This document shows positions 14,851-23,948 of a stretch of DNA of 42,148 nt, piece by piece (within the stretch, counting starts at the first letter, position 1; each line of letters opens with the position of its first letter). The position numbers and the translations under genes are program-made. The notes beneath the pieces are model-generated. The model saw only the letters and a list, made by a program, of their open reading frames with translations. It had not been told where the DNA came from and did no database searches. This stretch comes from Dysgonamonadaceae bacterium (GTDB lineage Bacteria > Bacteroidota > Bacteroidia > Bacteroidales > Azobacteroidaceae). The stretch spans positions 1 to 42,148 of the forward strand of contig JAIRYM010000017.1 of NCBI GenBank assembly GCA_031267615.1. The letters run 5' to 3'.

Positions 14851-15720
14851 TTAACTGCGTTTGTGAAAAAGCATCATTAGCGCTTTTACATAGTCTTCAT
14901 CTGTCCTGATCGATATGGAATCAACGTGGCTGCGCTTAAAATTGCTGCTCATTTCTTGTTGACGATTTTTCCACCACTGCCCGTAGGATTCGCGAACTGT
15001 GCGTGAAGATGTGTCAATATATGTTTCTCTACCTGTTTCGGGATCGCGGACTTTCATTAATCCGATGTTCGGTATTGTTGTTTCGCTGCGATCGTATACT
15101 TGAACGGCTACTATATCGTGTTTGCGGTTGGCGATTGTTAATGCGTGTCTGTAGTCTCCTTTGTCGATGTAGTCTGAGAAGATAAATGCGGTGCAACGTT
15201 TCTTGATGGCGTTGGTTAGATAGCGTAATGCTTGCGTGATGTCTGTTTGTGTTTGACTTGGTTCAAAGTTGAGCAATTCTCTGATTATGTAAAGTATATG
15301 ACTTTTTCCTTTTTGGGGAGGTATGAATTTTTCTATTTTGTCGGTGAAAAATATTACTCCTGTCTTGTCGTTGTTCTGAATGGCTGAAAATGCGAGCGTT
15401 GAGGCGATTTCGGTGATCATATCGCGCTTAAACATGGTGTGGGAGCCGAAATTGCGACTGCCTGAAATGTCGACGAGTAACATTACGGTGAGCTCCCTTT
15501 CTTCTTCGTAAATCTTGATGTAGGGCTTGGAATATCTTGCGGTTACGTTCCAGTCTATGTCTCTAATGTCGTCGCCGAACTCATATTCACGTACTTCTGA
15601 GAATGACATTCCCCGTCCTTTAAAAGCGGAGTGATATTGTCCTGCAAAGACGTTGCGTGACAGTCCTTTAGTTTTTATTTCTATTTGACGGACTTTTTTT
15701 AACAGTTCTGATGTTTCCAT
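14851..15720 (-). CDS. DUF58-family protein (vWA-like)
   Basis: A 289-aa DUF58 protein: SFSEVREYEFGDDIRDIDWN near residue 47 is the family signature, followed by a vWA-like fold with a MIDAS-type DISGS motif (VMLLVDISGSRNFG) and FSDYIDKGDY. DUF58 proteins pair with MoxR ATPases as chaperone-like complexes. The ATG at 15718-15720 shares a base with the moxR stop codon (TAATG), so translation is coupled. A longer in-frame extension overlaps moxR and is rejected. Confidence 0.93.
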   Translation of the reverse strand: METSELLKKVRQIEIKTKGLSRNVFAGQYHSAFKGRGMSFSEVREYEFGDDIRDIDWNVTARYSKPYIKIYEEERELTVMLLVDISGSRNFGSHTMFKRDMITEIASTLAFSAIQNNDKTGVIFFTDKIEKFIPPQKGKSHILYIIRELLNFEPSQTQTDITQALRYLTNAIKKRCTAFIFSDYIDKGDYRHALTIANRKHDIVAVQVYDRSETTIPNIGLMKVRDPETGRETYIDTSSRTVRESYGQWWKNRQQEMSSNFKRSHVDSISIRTDEDYVKALMMLFHKRS

Positions 15721-16715
15721 TATGGTACTTCTACCTTGTTGAGTATTTCGCTGATAATTTCTTCTGTGATCATGTTTCTGGCTTCTGCTTCGTATGATAA
15801 TCCGATTCGGTGACGGAGGACGTCGAAGCATACGGCGCGAATGTCTTCGGGTATGACGTAGCCGCGGCGTTTGATGAAGGCGTAGGCGCGTGAGGCGAGG
15901 GCGAGGTTGATTGATGCTCTGGGCGATGCTCCGAAGGTTATCATGTCCTGCAATGCGGGTAATCCGTGTTCTTTGGGATAGCGGGTCGCAAAGACTATGT
16001 CGACGATGTATTTTTCTATTTTTTCATCGAGATAGACTTCGCGTACTATTTTGCGGGATTCTGTTATTTCTTCTTTTTTTAATACGGGGCTGATGTTTAT
16101 TTTGTCGCCGCTAATGTTTTGACGTATAATCTGTTTTTCTTCTTCTTTCACTGGATAGTTGATGATGACTTTTAGCATGAAACGGTCTACCTGCGCTTCG
16201 GGCAATGGATATGTGCCTTCCTGCTCGATTGGGTTCTGAGTTGCGAGTACTAAAAAGGGCTCGGGCAGTGTGTAGGTCTGGTCTCCTGTCGTTACCTGCC
16301 TTTCCTGCATGGCTTCGAGCAGTGCGCTCTGAACTTTTGCCGGTGCGCGATTTATCTCGTCAGCAAGGATGAAATTTGCGAATACCGGTCCGTGCTTGAC
16401 TATGAATTCTTCCTTTTTCTGACTGTAAATCATCGTTCCTGTTACATCTGCGGGAAGCAAATCCGGGGTGAACTGTATCCTGCTGTATTTGGCTTCTATG
16501 AGCGATGCAAGTGTTTTGATAGCTAAGGTTTTGGCTAATCCGGGGACGCCTTCGAGTAGGATGTGTCCATCGGACAGCAACCCGATCAGGAGTGATTCTA
16601 CCAAGTGTTTCTGTCCTACTATCACGTTATCCATTCCTTTGAGGATCAGGTTTATGAACTGGCTTTTGCTTTCTATCTTCTGGTTAAGTTCCCGTATATC
16701 AATCATTTGATTCAT
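15720..16715 (-). CDS. MoxR-family AAA+ ATPase
   Basis: A 331-aa ATPase with Walker A GVPGLAKT near residue 58, Walker B FILADEINRAP, sensor ATQNPIEQEGTYPLPEAQVDRF and an arginine-rich C-terminal lid (GASPRASINLALASRAYAFI). MoxR proteins help fold or insert metal into partners carrying vWA domains; the partner here is the coupled DUF58 protein. The ATG at 16713-16715 (MNQMIDIREL) is chosen because a longer form would begin inside the -7 element at 16767-16774. Aerotolerance (Bat) genes, which often follow in Bacteroidetes, are absent. Confidence 0.94.
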   Translation of the reverse strand: MNQMIDIRELNQKIESKSQFINLILKGMDNVIVGQKHLVESLLIGLLSDGHILLEGVPGLAKTLAIKTLASLIEAKYSRIQFTPDLLPADVTGTMIYSQKKEEFIVKHGPVFANFILADEINRAPAKVQSALLEAMQERQVTTGDQTYTLPEPFLVLATQNPIEQEGTYPLPEAQVDRFMLKVIINYPVKEEEKQIIRQNISGDKINISPVLKKEEITESRKIVREVYLDEKIEKYIVDIVFATRYPKEHGLPALQDMITFGASPRASINLALASRAYAFIKRRGYVIPEDIRAVCFDVLRHRIGLSYEAEARNMITEEIISEILNKVEVP

Positions 16716-16766
16716 TTTGTTTGTGTTGTTTTTTTTTATTGTTTTCTTGTTTAAAAATTTGATTTG

Positions 16767-16774
16767 CAAAGTTA
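16767..16774 (-). promoter_or_regulatory. Promoter of moxR - DUF58 - M28 (TTG-N20-TAACTTTG)
   Basis: TAACTTTG on the minus strand with a TTG about 20 bases upstream, close to the Bacteroidetes -33/-7 arrangement. It lies 52 bases before the moxR ATG. Confidence 0.7.
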
Positions 16775-16836
16775 TTTGTTTTTTTTCTTTTTTGCAAGTG
16801 TTTTTGTGTTAAATGTAATTAATATTTTTTTGCCTG

Positions 16837-17787
16837 CTAATCGCTGAACAGTGTGTCTACAAATTCTTTCCGGTTAAAAATTTGCAGGTCATCTGTTCCT
16901 TCGCCTGTTCCGATGTATTTTACGGGTATTTTGAACTGATCGGATATTCCTATTACTACGCCTCCTTTGGCGGTGCCGTCTAGTTTGGTGATTGCGAGGG
17001 CATTGACTTCTGTCGCGGCTGTGAACTGACGCGCCTGCTCGAAAGCATTTTGTCCGGTGGATCCGTCTAATACTAACAGTATTTCATCGGGGGCGGTCGG
17101 GACTATTTTCTTCATTACGTTTTTTATTTTTGTCAGCTCGTTCATCAGATTGATCTTGTTGTGTAATCTGCCTGCGGTGTCTATTATGACTACGTCTGCC
17201 TTGTTTGCTGTCGCCGAACTGAGGGTGTCGTACGCGACTGAGGCGGGATCTGATCCCGCCTGCTGCTTTATTACGGTCGCGTTTGCCCGTTCGCCCCAGA
17301 TGGTTATTTGGTCTGCGGCGGCAGCTCGAAAGGTGTCTGCGGCTCCGAGGTATACCTTTTTTCCTGCTTTGGTGAACTGGTATGCGAGTTTGCCGATTGT
17401 TGTTGTTTTCCCAACGCCGTTGACGCCTGCTACCATGATGACGTATGGTTTTGATGTGTCCGGGATCGAAAATCCGTCTGTTTCTGATCTGTTATCTGTC
17501 AGCATGGCAGTGATTTCGTCGCGAAGTATGCTGTTCAGCTCTTTGCTGTTGATATATTTATCACGGGCGATTCTTTCTTCTATTTTTCCGATTATTTTGA
17601 GTGTGGTTTCTACTCCGACATCGGATGTGATGAGGGCTTCTTCTAATCCGTCTAATATATTTTCGTCTACTGTTGACCGGCCTGCTATCGCCCGTGCTAA
17701 CTTGTTGAACATGCTGTCTTTGGTCTTCGACAGACTTTTATCCAGCTTGTCTTTGCTGCTTCGCGAAAAAATGTTTGGAAAATTCAT
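16837..17787 (-). CDS. ftsY: Signal recognition particle receptor FtsY
   Basis: A 316-aa SRP GTPase that docks ribosome-SRP complexes at the membrane. The NG domain is complete: helical N domain (residues 20-100), G1 GVNGVGKTTTIGKL at 121-134, AADTFRAAAADQ, G3 VVIIDTAGRLHN, and G4 ITKLDGTAKGG, with GTGEGTDDLQIF at the end. The acidic A domain is very short, as in many Bacteroidetes. Its ATG overlaps the upstream DUF6261 stop by 3 bases (ATGA), implying coupling. Confidence 0.97.
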   Translation of the reverse strand: MNFPNIFSRSSKDKLDKSLSKTKDSMFNKLARAIAGRSTVDENILDGLEEALITSDVGVETTLKIIGKIEERIARDKYINSKELNSILRDEITAMLTDNRSETDGFSIPDTSKPYVIMVAGVNGVGKTTTIGKLAYQFTKAGKKVYLGAADTFRAAAADQITIWGERANATVIKQQAGSDPASVAYDTLSSATANKADVVIIDTAGRLHNKINLMNELTKIKNVMKKIVPTAPDEILLVLDGSTGQNAFEQARQFTAATEVNALAITKLDGTAKGGVVIGISDQFKIPVKYIGTGEGTDDLQIFNRKEFVDTLFSD

Positions 17788-18740
17788 AATGTTCTCTCTA
17801 TTACGAAGGTAAAGAACTTGCTTCCTTTGAATTTTCTTATCCCGTGTATTTTCAAACTTGCGTTACCGACTTCGACGTTATCTGTGAAACTTATATTGAA
17901 GTCTCGTCCTATTTCGAGGGGGACTGTTTTTTCTTCTGTCTTAAACAGTATTACAGGCACCGGAGTTACTGGCAGACCGGTATATTTCTGAACCGGAATC
18001 GGAGCCGGCTGCGCTTTTGTGATGTCATAGTGTTTAAATCTGTGTTCACGGTTCAAGCGGTGGATTTCATGATTAATTTTTTTTATGAGCGCTATGAATC
18101 CCGGGTCTTCATTTGTTTCCGAGTTTGCTTCCAGAACTTCTGCTATTCTGAAGAATATCGGTTCTATTTCTTTCCTGATTTCTTTGAAGTTTACTTCCGG
18201 CTTGGTGTCGTAATATTCATCTCTTTTTTCCAGAATGTCTCTAAACGCTATACTTGCGTTTTTCAGCTCTGCGATATGGGCTGTGGTTGAGGATGCGTAC
18301 TGCATCATCCACGTAACGTCGCCGCTGTATCTGGTTGCAAGCTCTCTGAGGATAGATTCGATATCTCCTGTCTGCTGTGAATACGGCTTTGAGTTTACAT
18401 TCTTGTAGCTCATCAGCATTTCATATACTCTTTTTGCGGCGTCTGCATTTTGCTTGCTGAGCTCGAATGTCTGGGATTTTGCAAGTGATCGAAGCGCTGT
18501 CAGTGCAGTATCCTGCCTTTTGTCTGCTTCTTCGATTTCCAGTGTGAGAGGCGACAGTTTTTGCCAGTCTTCGATTGCTTTTTCGATCTTAAGTTTGACG
18601 TCAAAGGCTGTTTGCAATTCGCTTAATTCATTTTTTACCTTTTCGGTAGATAATGAGATTTTCGCACTTACATACGTCATAAATCCACAGTGTGATGCAA
18701 CTGGATAGATGCTAAATAGCGGTTTTCTAATTCGTAACAT
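17784..18740 (-). CDS. DUF6261-like helical protein
   Basis: A 318-aa predicted cytosolic protein. The start MLRIRKPLFSIYPVASHCGF, a long helical middle and a beta-rich tail (KTVPLEIGRDFNISFTDNVE) resemble a Bacteroidetes-only group that I recall as DUF6261; function unknown. No signal peptide or membrane helix. The ATG at 18738-18740 is chosen because a longer form would overlap the -7 element. The stop overlaps the ftsY start (ATGA). Upstream of its promoter lies a degenerate tandem array of about 41 bp. A link with the 21-bp arrays elsewhere in the window is inferred, not shown. Confidence 0.65.
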   Translation of the reverse strand: MLRIRKPLFSIYPVASHCGFMTYVSAKISLSTEKVKNELSELQTAFDVKLKIEKAIEDWQKLSPLTLEIEEADKRQDTALTALRSLAKSQTFELSKQNADAAKRVYEMLMSYKNVNSKPYSQQTGDIESILRELATRYSGDVTWMMQYASSTTAHIAELKNASIAFRDILEKRDEYYDTKPEVNFKEIRKEIEPIFFRIAEVLEANSETNEDPGFIALIKKINHEIHRLNREHRFKHYDITKAQPAPIPVQKYTGLPVTPVPVILFKTEEKTVPLEIGRDFNISFTDNVEVGNASLKIHGIRKFKGSKFFTFVIERTL

Positions 18741-18764
18741 AATATTTTTATTTAAAAGTTTATG

Positions 18765-18772
18765 CAAAGGTA
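18765..18772 (-). promoter_or_regulatory. Promoter of DUF6261 - ftsY (TTG-N19-TACCTTTG)
   Basis: TACCTTTG 24 bases before the ATG at 18740, with a TTG about 19 bases upstream. It lies between the gene and the repeat array, so the array is not in the transcript. Confidence 0.7.
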
Positions 18773-18871
18773 ATATTTTTTTTTTATTCTGCAATAGTTT
18801 TTCTAAAAAAAAGTGTGTTTTTTAAAAAAATATTTTGAAACGGGCTTAAAGTCCACTATAATTCCGGTTTT

Positions 18872-19097
18872 GATTCTTTTTTTTCGTCCCAAACAGCTTG
18901 GCATGAAAGCAATGATTCTTTTTTTTCTCCCAAACAGATTGCTGCTGAAGAAATGGTTCTTTTTTCCATCATAAACAGTTGGTTACGCCAGAAAGAGTCA
19001 TTTTTCACCTCCCCAACAGTTTGGCGGGTAAGAAAGAACCATTTTTCATATTCCAACGTCTTTGGAGAGCAAGAAAGAGCTATTTTTCATATTCCAA
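18872..19097. repeat. Degenerate tandem array, period about 41 bp
   Basis: About 5.5 imperfect units. On the plus strand the AAACAG element recurs at 18891, 18932, 18973, 19014 (CAACAG) and 19054 (CAACGT), spacing 41, 41, 41 and 40. Each unit has a CCAA/TTGG-type dyad (for example CCAAACTGTTGG on the minus strand) and a GAAAGAxxCxTTTTT block. The minus strand is open for 66 codons, but the period is not a multiple of 3 and the peptide frame rotates from unit to unit, so it is not coding. The array fills the space between the divergent DUF6261 and ClC promoters. Confidence 0.8.
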
Positions 19098-19142
19098 AAA
19101 AAAAATATTAATTCATAATTCATAAATCATAATTATTTTTCG

Positions 19143-19150
19143 TACCTTTG
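19143..19150 (+). promoter_or_regulatory. -7 element of the ClC gene (TACCTTTG)
   Basis: Perfect match to TAnnTTTG, 22 bases before the ATG at 19173. Confidence 0.7.
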
Positions 19151-19172
19151 CAGCGTTATACATATATATATA

Positions 19173-20966
19173 ATGAGTAAAAGAAAAAATGATAAATCAT
19201 GGTTCGATTCGCTGCTGATATGGAGAGAGAAGCATATTCGCGAACGATACTTTATCCTCATGCTAAGTTTCGTGACGGGCATTGCGACTGCGATCGCGGC
19301 GCTGATCCTGAAAGAAATAATACATCTGATTCAGCATTTTCTAACCGGTCATGCGATGATCAGCGGTATGAACTTCCTCTTCCTTATCTATCCCGCGGCA
19401 GGTATTTTACTTGCCGGACTTTTAGTCAAATATATAGTCCGGGATGATATAAGTCACGGAGTAACAAAGATTCTTTACGCCATTTCACAGCGGAAAAGCA
19501 GGATCAAACTGCATAATATATGGTCTTCACTCACCGCAAGTTCAATTACTATCGGATTCGGCGGATCAGTAGGAGCAGAAGCGCCGATAGTTCTTACCGG
19601 ATCCGCGATTGGATCAAATCTCGGGAGAATGTTTAAAATGGAACATAAAACGTTGATGCTCATGGTCGGATGCGGAGCCGCAGGTGCGATTGCAGGCATA
19701 TTCAAAGCGCCAGTAGCCGGACTGCTGTTCACGATAGAAGTTCTGATGCTCGACCTGACCGCTACCTCCGTCCTGCCTCTTCTCACCGCCTCCATCACAG
19801 CAGCAACAGTGACATTTATATTAACAGGAACAGAAGCAATGTTCAAGTTCCAGCAAACAGAAAGTTTCGCCATGACCCGTATTCCTTATGTATTGGGATT
19901 AGGCATAGCCTGCGGACTTATCTCCCTCTATTTCACGCATGTATCAATATGGATAGAAAAAATCTTTAGAAAGTTGGGAACTTTCTGGAAGAAATTCTTT
20001 TTAGGAGCTATAATTCTGAGTATACTGATATTTTTATTTCCAGCCCTTTACGGAGAAGGATATAATATAATAGGAGGACTTCTAACCAATAATTACGACA
20101 GCCTTCTATACGGCAGCCCTTTAAAAAACCTTGGAAGCAGCGCTTTTGGACTGATAATATTTTTTATAATAATAATATTAATAAAAGTATTTGCAACCTC
20201 AGCCACAAACGGCGGCGGCGGCTGCGGAGGAATTTTTGCACCGTCGCTATATCTTGGATCAATCGTCGGTTTTACATTCTCGTATGCTTTTGGCATGGCA
20301 GGCATACATTTACCGGTAGAAAACTTCGCACTCATGGGCATGGCAGGCATGATGTCCGCAATCATGCACGCCCCCCTTACCGCAGTCTTTTTGATAGCCG
20401 AACTCACCGGCGGTTTCGATCTCTTCCTGCCCTTGATGATAGTAACCCTCAGCGCCTATATCACCATACTGACATTTGACCGGTACAGCCTCTATTCATC
20501 AAGACTAGCGCAAAAAGGAAAACTCCTTACTCACCACAAAGACCGAGCAGTACTCACATTATTAAATATAAATGAAGTCATTGAGAAAGACTTTTTATCA
20601 GTCAATCTGAATAACAATCTCGGAGAAGTAGTAAACACCATCACAAAATCAAACCGCAACGTCTTTCCCGTCACCGACGACAGCAATATCCTTCGCGGCA
20701 TAGTCCTGATAGATGATATACGCAACATAATGTTTCGTCCCGAGCTATACGAACGCTTCAAAGTCAAGCAATTCATGGTCTCTCCACCTGCAAAAATATC
20801 CGTAACCATGAAAATGGAAAAAATCATGCAAACCTTTGACGATACCAAAGCATGGAACCTCCCCGTCATAGATGAACAGGGACACTATCTCGGCTTCGTC
20901 TCCAAATCAAAAATATTCAATGCATACCGTGAAATCTTAGTTGAAAACTTCTCAGAAGACGAATAA
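19173..20966 (+). CDS. ClC-family chloride channel/transporter with CBS pair
   Basis: A 597-aa inner-membrane protein with about ten helices and a C-terminal pair of CBS domains (from about residue 460; VFPVTDDSNILRGIVLIDDI and NLPVIDEQGHYLGFVSKSK). ClC signatures are seen: GGSVGAEAPIVLTGSAIG, where the gating glutamate of the classic GREGP motif is kept in GAEAP, and GGIFAPSLYLGSIVG as the GxFxP motif. The DISHGVTK stretch takes the place of the classic GSGIP loop. Chloride or fluoride transport and channel versus antiporter behaviour cannot be told from sequence alone. The DUF4105 gene begins at the next base. Confidence 0.93.
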   Translation: MSKRKNDKSWFDSLLIWREKHIRERYFILMLSFVTGIATAIAALILKEIIHLIQHFLTGHAMISGMNFLFLIYPAAGILLAGLLVKYIVRDDISHGVTKILYAISQRKSRIKLHNIWSSLTASSITIGFGGSVGAEAPIVLTGSAIGSNLGRMFKMEHKTLMLMVGCGAAGAIAGIFKAPVAGLLFTIEVLMLDLTATSVLPLLTASITAATVTFILTGTEAMFKFQQTESFAMTRIPYVLGLGIACGLISLYFTHVSIWIEKIFRKLGTFWKKFFLGAIILSILIFLFPALYGEGYNIIGGLLTNNYDSLLYGSPLKNLGSSAFGLIIFFIIIILIKVFATSATNGGGGCGGIFAPSLYLGSIVGFTFSYAFGMAGIHLPVENFALMGMAGMMSAIMHAPLTAVFLIAELTGGFDLFLPLMIVTLSAYITILTFDRYSLYSSRLAQKGKLLTHHKDRAVLTLLNINEVIEKDFLSVNLNNNLGEVVNTITKSNRNVFPVTDDSNILRGIVLIDDIRNIMFRPELYERFKVKQFMVSPPAKISVTMKMEKIMQTFDDTKAWNLPVIDEQGHYLGFVSKSKIFNAYREILVENFSEDE

Positions 20967-22163
20967 ATGAAACAACACATTATATATATATTAACCATGC
21001 TGTCAATATCACCAGTCCATTCACAGCATCAAGACAGCCTGCAAATCAGTCTCCTGACCGTTAGTCCAAGAAACACGGAGATCTATACAATCTACGGACA
21101 CACAGCGCTCAGGCTTCAGAATACAGAAACATCAACAGACATCGTTTTCAACTGGGGTACTTTTGACACGTCACGCAAAAATTTCATGTATAACTTTGTT
21201 CGAGGCGAGACCGACTACTATCTAAGTTCAGAACCTTATATACATTTCAAACGCGCATACATCACTTCCGGTGCACAGATAATAGAACAGACCCTCAACA
21301 TTCCCGACAGTATAAAGCCCTTATTAGTTCAGGAAATCAATAAAAATCTTCTACCAGAGAACATAGAATATCGTTACAATTATTTCTTTGACAACTGCAC
21401 ACTTCGACCTCGCGATATAATAGAAAAATACTGTGGAGGAATTTTAGTATATCCCGAACAGGATAAAAAAATCACTTTAAGAGATTTGGTACACGAATGT
21501 ACATCACCATATCCGTGGATGAAATTTGGCATCGACATCGTCATCGGAAGCGGCGCCGACTCATTGATCTCCAGACGCACATCACTTTTTTTGCCAGCTA
21601 AACTTAGTGAAACGCTCAACAATACTTACATTCAGTTTCCGGACGGCATTAGAAAGCCAATAATCACATCAGTCATCAGCAGCAATAATATTTCATCATC
21701 AGCAGCAACAGAGACAAAAGCATCAACATCTTTTCTGTCAAATCCGCTGTCAGTTTTCACCTCATTATTTTTTTTCTATCTGATAATAAATCTTTGCTCG
21801 ATTAAGAAGAAGACCATATTCCGGCTTCCGTTTGCATTATTGTTCATGACGGCAGGAGCAGGCGGGATTATAGTAGCATTTCTCATGCTCTTTTCTACAC
21901 ATCCATGCGTATCATCAAACTGGAATATCATTTGGCTAAATCCGCTGTACCTGATTGGTTTTGCAAGTACCATAACAAAAAAGCGATACAAAGTATTTAC
22001 TCTGTATCACTCTATAAATTTTTATTTGTTAACTGTATTTTTACTTTTCTTGCAATGGATTCCTCAGCATATCGACATCGCTTGCCTTCCGCTTGTACTG
22101 TGTCTCTGGATAGCAGAGTTCACAATATACCTAACGAATATCAAGCGTGTAAGCCAACCCTAA
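20967..22163 (+). CDS. DUF4105-family membrane protein
   Basis: A 398-aa protein with a signal peptide (MKQHIIYILTMLSISPVHS), an extracytoplasmic DUF4105 domain (YTIYGHTALRLQ near residue 40, VFNWGTFDTS, YNYFFDNCTLRPRDII with the conserved FxxNCxTxxRD pattern), then about four membrane helices from residue 255. DUF4105 resembles the N-terminal domain of Lnb-type lipoprotein-modifying proteins; catalytic activity here is not established. It starts immediately after the ClC stop. Its last 33 bases overlap the convergent beta-barrel gene. Confidence 0.88.
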   Translation: MKQHIIYILTMLSISPVHSQHQDSLQISLLTVSPRNTEIYTIYGHTALRLQNTETSTDIVFNWGTFDTSRKNFMYNFVRGETDYYLSSEPYIHFKRAYITSGAQIIEQTLNIPDSIKPLLVQEINKNLLPENIEYRYNYFFDNCTLRPRDIIEKYCGGILVYPEQDKKITLRDLVHECTSPYPWMKFGIDIVIGSGADSLISRRTSLFLPAKLSETLNNTYIQFPDGIRKPIITSVISSNNISSSAATETKASTSFLSNPLSVFTSLFFFYLIINLCSIKKKTIFRLPFALLFMTAGAGGIIVAFLMLFSTHPCVSSNWNIIWLNPLYLIGFASTITKKRYKVFTLYHSINFYLLTVFLLFLQWIPQHIDIACLPLVLCLWIAEFTIYLTNIKRVSQP

Positions 22164-22646
22164 ATAAAACAGGTGATAAGCATGTTCAGTCTGTGCATTA
22201 GTATAACGCCAGCCGCCATTGAGTTGCAGGTTTCGATCATCCGTAATAAATACTCTCGCGTGCCATCCTAGATTAAACCCAGGCAAATTATCAGCGCCAT
22301 ATTCTTCGTTCTTGTTTTTTAGACTGAAAAACTGTCCTCCAATAGCAGGACCGGTCCCCCATATCTCTTGCTGAATAAGATAGAATCTCAGGTCAAGACT
22401 TGCAGACAGAAGAGAGTAATCATATCCTGTATATGAACTTGGCAACGCAGGACTGTAAATTCCAGTAACTGCAGCTTCTATCGCGTATCCAAACTGATAT
22501 GCAACGTCTACGCCATACTGCATACCTTTGAGATTGTATCCGTTCATTCTTGAATATCCGGATTTAATTCCAAGCGACAGATTTTTCTGTGAATAAGCCG
22601 ACAAAGCGATGCTTACCAAAACTAAAGTAAATAATATTCTTTTCAT
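22131..22646 (-). CDS. Outer-membrane beta-barrel protein, 171 aa
   Basis: A signal peptide (MKRILFTLVLVSIALSAYSQ) is followed by alternating amphipathic strands (LSLGIKSGYSRM, YGVDVAYQFGYAIEAAVTG, LLSASLDLRFYLI, NLGWHARVFITDD, LFYLGLAYTLDIR). This is typical of small 8-strand outer-membrane barrels of the porin-family/OmpW-like group in Bacteroidetes. Function is unknown. A -7 element lies upstream. The 3' end overlaps the DUF4105 gene on the other strand by 33 bp. Confidence 0.8.
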   Translation of the reverse strand: MKRILFTLVLVSIALSAYSQKNLSLGIKSGYSRMNGYNLKGMQYGVDVAYQFGYAIEAAVTGIYSPALPSSYTGYDYSLLSASLDLRFYLIQQEIWGTGPAIGGQFFSLKNKNEEYGADNLPGFNLGWHARVFITDDRNLQLNGGWRYTNAQTEHAYHLFYLGLAYTLDIR

Positions 22647-22689
22647 TGTTATTATTTGTTATTTGTTATTATTTTTTATCTTTAGGAGG

Positions 22690-22697
22690 CAAAGTTA
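22690..22697 (-). promoter_or_regulatory. -7 element of the beta-barrel gene (TAACTTTG)
   Basis: TAACTTTG on the minus strand, 43 bases before the ATG and just after the hflX stop, so the barrel gene can be transcribed apart from hflX. Confidence 0.6.
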
Positions 22698-22715
22698 GAA
22701 AAAGTTTTTTATATA

Positions 22716-23942
22716 TCAAATTTCGTAATGCTGAAAGAGAAAATCGTTATAAGGAAATCGCTGTATATGGATTTCTCGTACTTTACTGTACAGCATCTCT
22801 TTCAGCTCTTCTATATTTTGTTTCTCACGAGCTGAAATAAATACACAGTTTTCGTTGAGTCTGCTGATCCATGACTGTTTCAGTTCGTCAAGCGTGATAT
22901 TCTCACGGGTTAAAGGCGTTAAATCATCTGAGTCTTTTTCTATAAATGTAAAGGCGTCTATTTTATTGAAGACTATTATATTTGGCTTGGTTTCGCCTGT
23001 TATGTCCGTTAGAGTTTTGGAGACTACTTCAATATGTTCTTCAAATGAATGGTGAGAAATGTCTACTACATGGACGAGAAGGTCTGCCTCACGAACTTCG
23101 TCGAGTGTTGATTTGAATGATTCAATTAGTTCTGCGGGAAGTTTGCGGATAAAGCCAACGGTGTCTGACAGCAAAAAAGCGAGGTTGTCGATTGTTGTTT
23201 TGCGAACAGTGGTATCAAGAGTTGCAAAGAGTTTGTTCTCTGCAAAGACTTCTGATTTTGTTAAAAGAGTCATCAGTGTTGATTTTCCTGCGTTGGTATA
23301 TCCGACAAGCGCTACGCGGACTAATTTTCCGCGATTCTGACGCTGTGTAAATTGTTGCTTGTCTATTTCTTTTAAATCGGCTTTTAGTCTGGATATTTTT
23401 TCTAATATTATTCTTTTGTCGGTTTCCAACTGGGTTTCTCCGGGTCCTCTCATGCGGAATCCGCCGCTACCGCTTCCACTTTGGCGTTCAAGGTGTGTCC
23501 AGAGGCGTTTCAGGCGAGGAAGCATGTAGTTATATTGCGCCAGTTCGACTTGTATTTTAGAGTGGGCGGTTTGTGCGCGGGAGGCAAAGATGTCTAATAT
23601 TAGACTTGTGCGGTCCATTATTTTAATTTTTAAGACTGATTCAATGTTGCGCAATTGCTTTGGGGTGAGCTCATCGTCAAAGATTACCATTCTGATGCTA
23701 TTGTTTTCGTCTTCGACAAATGTTTTTATTTCCTGCAGTTTTCCGGAACCGACAAATGTTACCGGATGTGGTGTTTCGGTCTTTTGTGTGAATCTGCGGA
23801 TTGAACGGATACCGGCGGTTGTTGCCAGAAATTCTAATTCGTCTAAATATTCTTTTGACTGTGATTCTCGCTGACCGGATGTGATTAGTCCGACGAGTAC
23901 AGCGGTTTCTGTTTTTGTTTCGGTCGGGATAATTTCTTTCAT
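22716..23942 (-). CDS. hflX: Ribosome-associated GTPase HflX
   Basis: A 408-aa GTPase that splits stalled ribosomes. The N-terminal HflX domain includes FVGSGKLQEIK (63-73) and the linker SGSGSGGFRMRGPGETQLETD (155-175). The G domain has G1 GYTNAGKST (214-222), G3 LSDTVGFIRKLP and G4 FNKID. Length is normal. It begins 6 bp after ribE on the same strand, so ribE and hflX, and perhaps the family A gene before them, form one operon. Confidence 0.96.
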   Translation of the reverse strand: MKEIIPTETKTETAVLVGLITSGQRESQSKEYLDELEFLATTAGIRSIRRFTQKTETPHPVTFVGSGKLQEIKTFVEDENNSIRMVIFDDELTPKQLRNIESVLKIKIMDRTSLILDIFASRAQTAHSKIQVELAQYNYMLPRLKRLWTHLERQSGSGSGGFRMRGPGETQLETDKRIILEKISRLKADLKEIDKQQFTQRQNRGKLVRVALVGYTNAGKSTLMTLLTKSEVFAENKLFATLDTTVRKTTIDNLAFLLSDTVGFIRKLPAELIESFKSTLDEVREADLLVHVVDISHHSFEEHIEVVSKTLTDITGETKPNIIVFNKIDAFTFIEKDSDDLTPLTRENITLDELKQSWISRLNENCVFISAREKQNIEELKEMLYSKVREIHIQRFPYNDFLFQHYEI

Positions 23943-23948
23943 CCGGGT

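Noticed and set aside
15721-15831. N-terminal extension of the DUF58 protein into moxR
   Set aside because: The extra 37 residues are antithetical in composition (many R, Q and S) and overlap the conserved moxR end; the ATG in the TAATG junction fits the family start.
17057-17812. Long plus-strand frame (251 codons) opposite ftsY
   Set aside because: It lies entirely opposite the well-conserved FtsY G domain and the end of the DUF6261 gene, and its peptide shows no recognisable motif.
18856-19056. Open minus-strand frame of 66 codons across the 41-bp array
   Set aside because: The repeat period is not a multiple of three, so equivalent bases fall in different codon positions in successive units. 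Protein-level repetition is therefore not maintained; it has only a TTG start.
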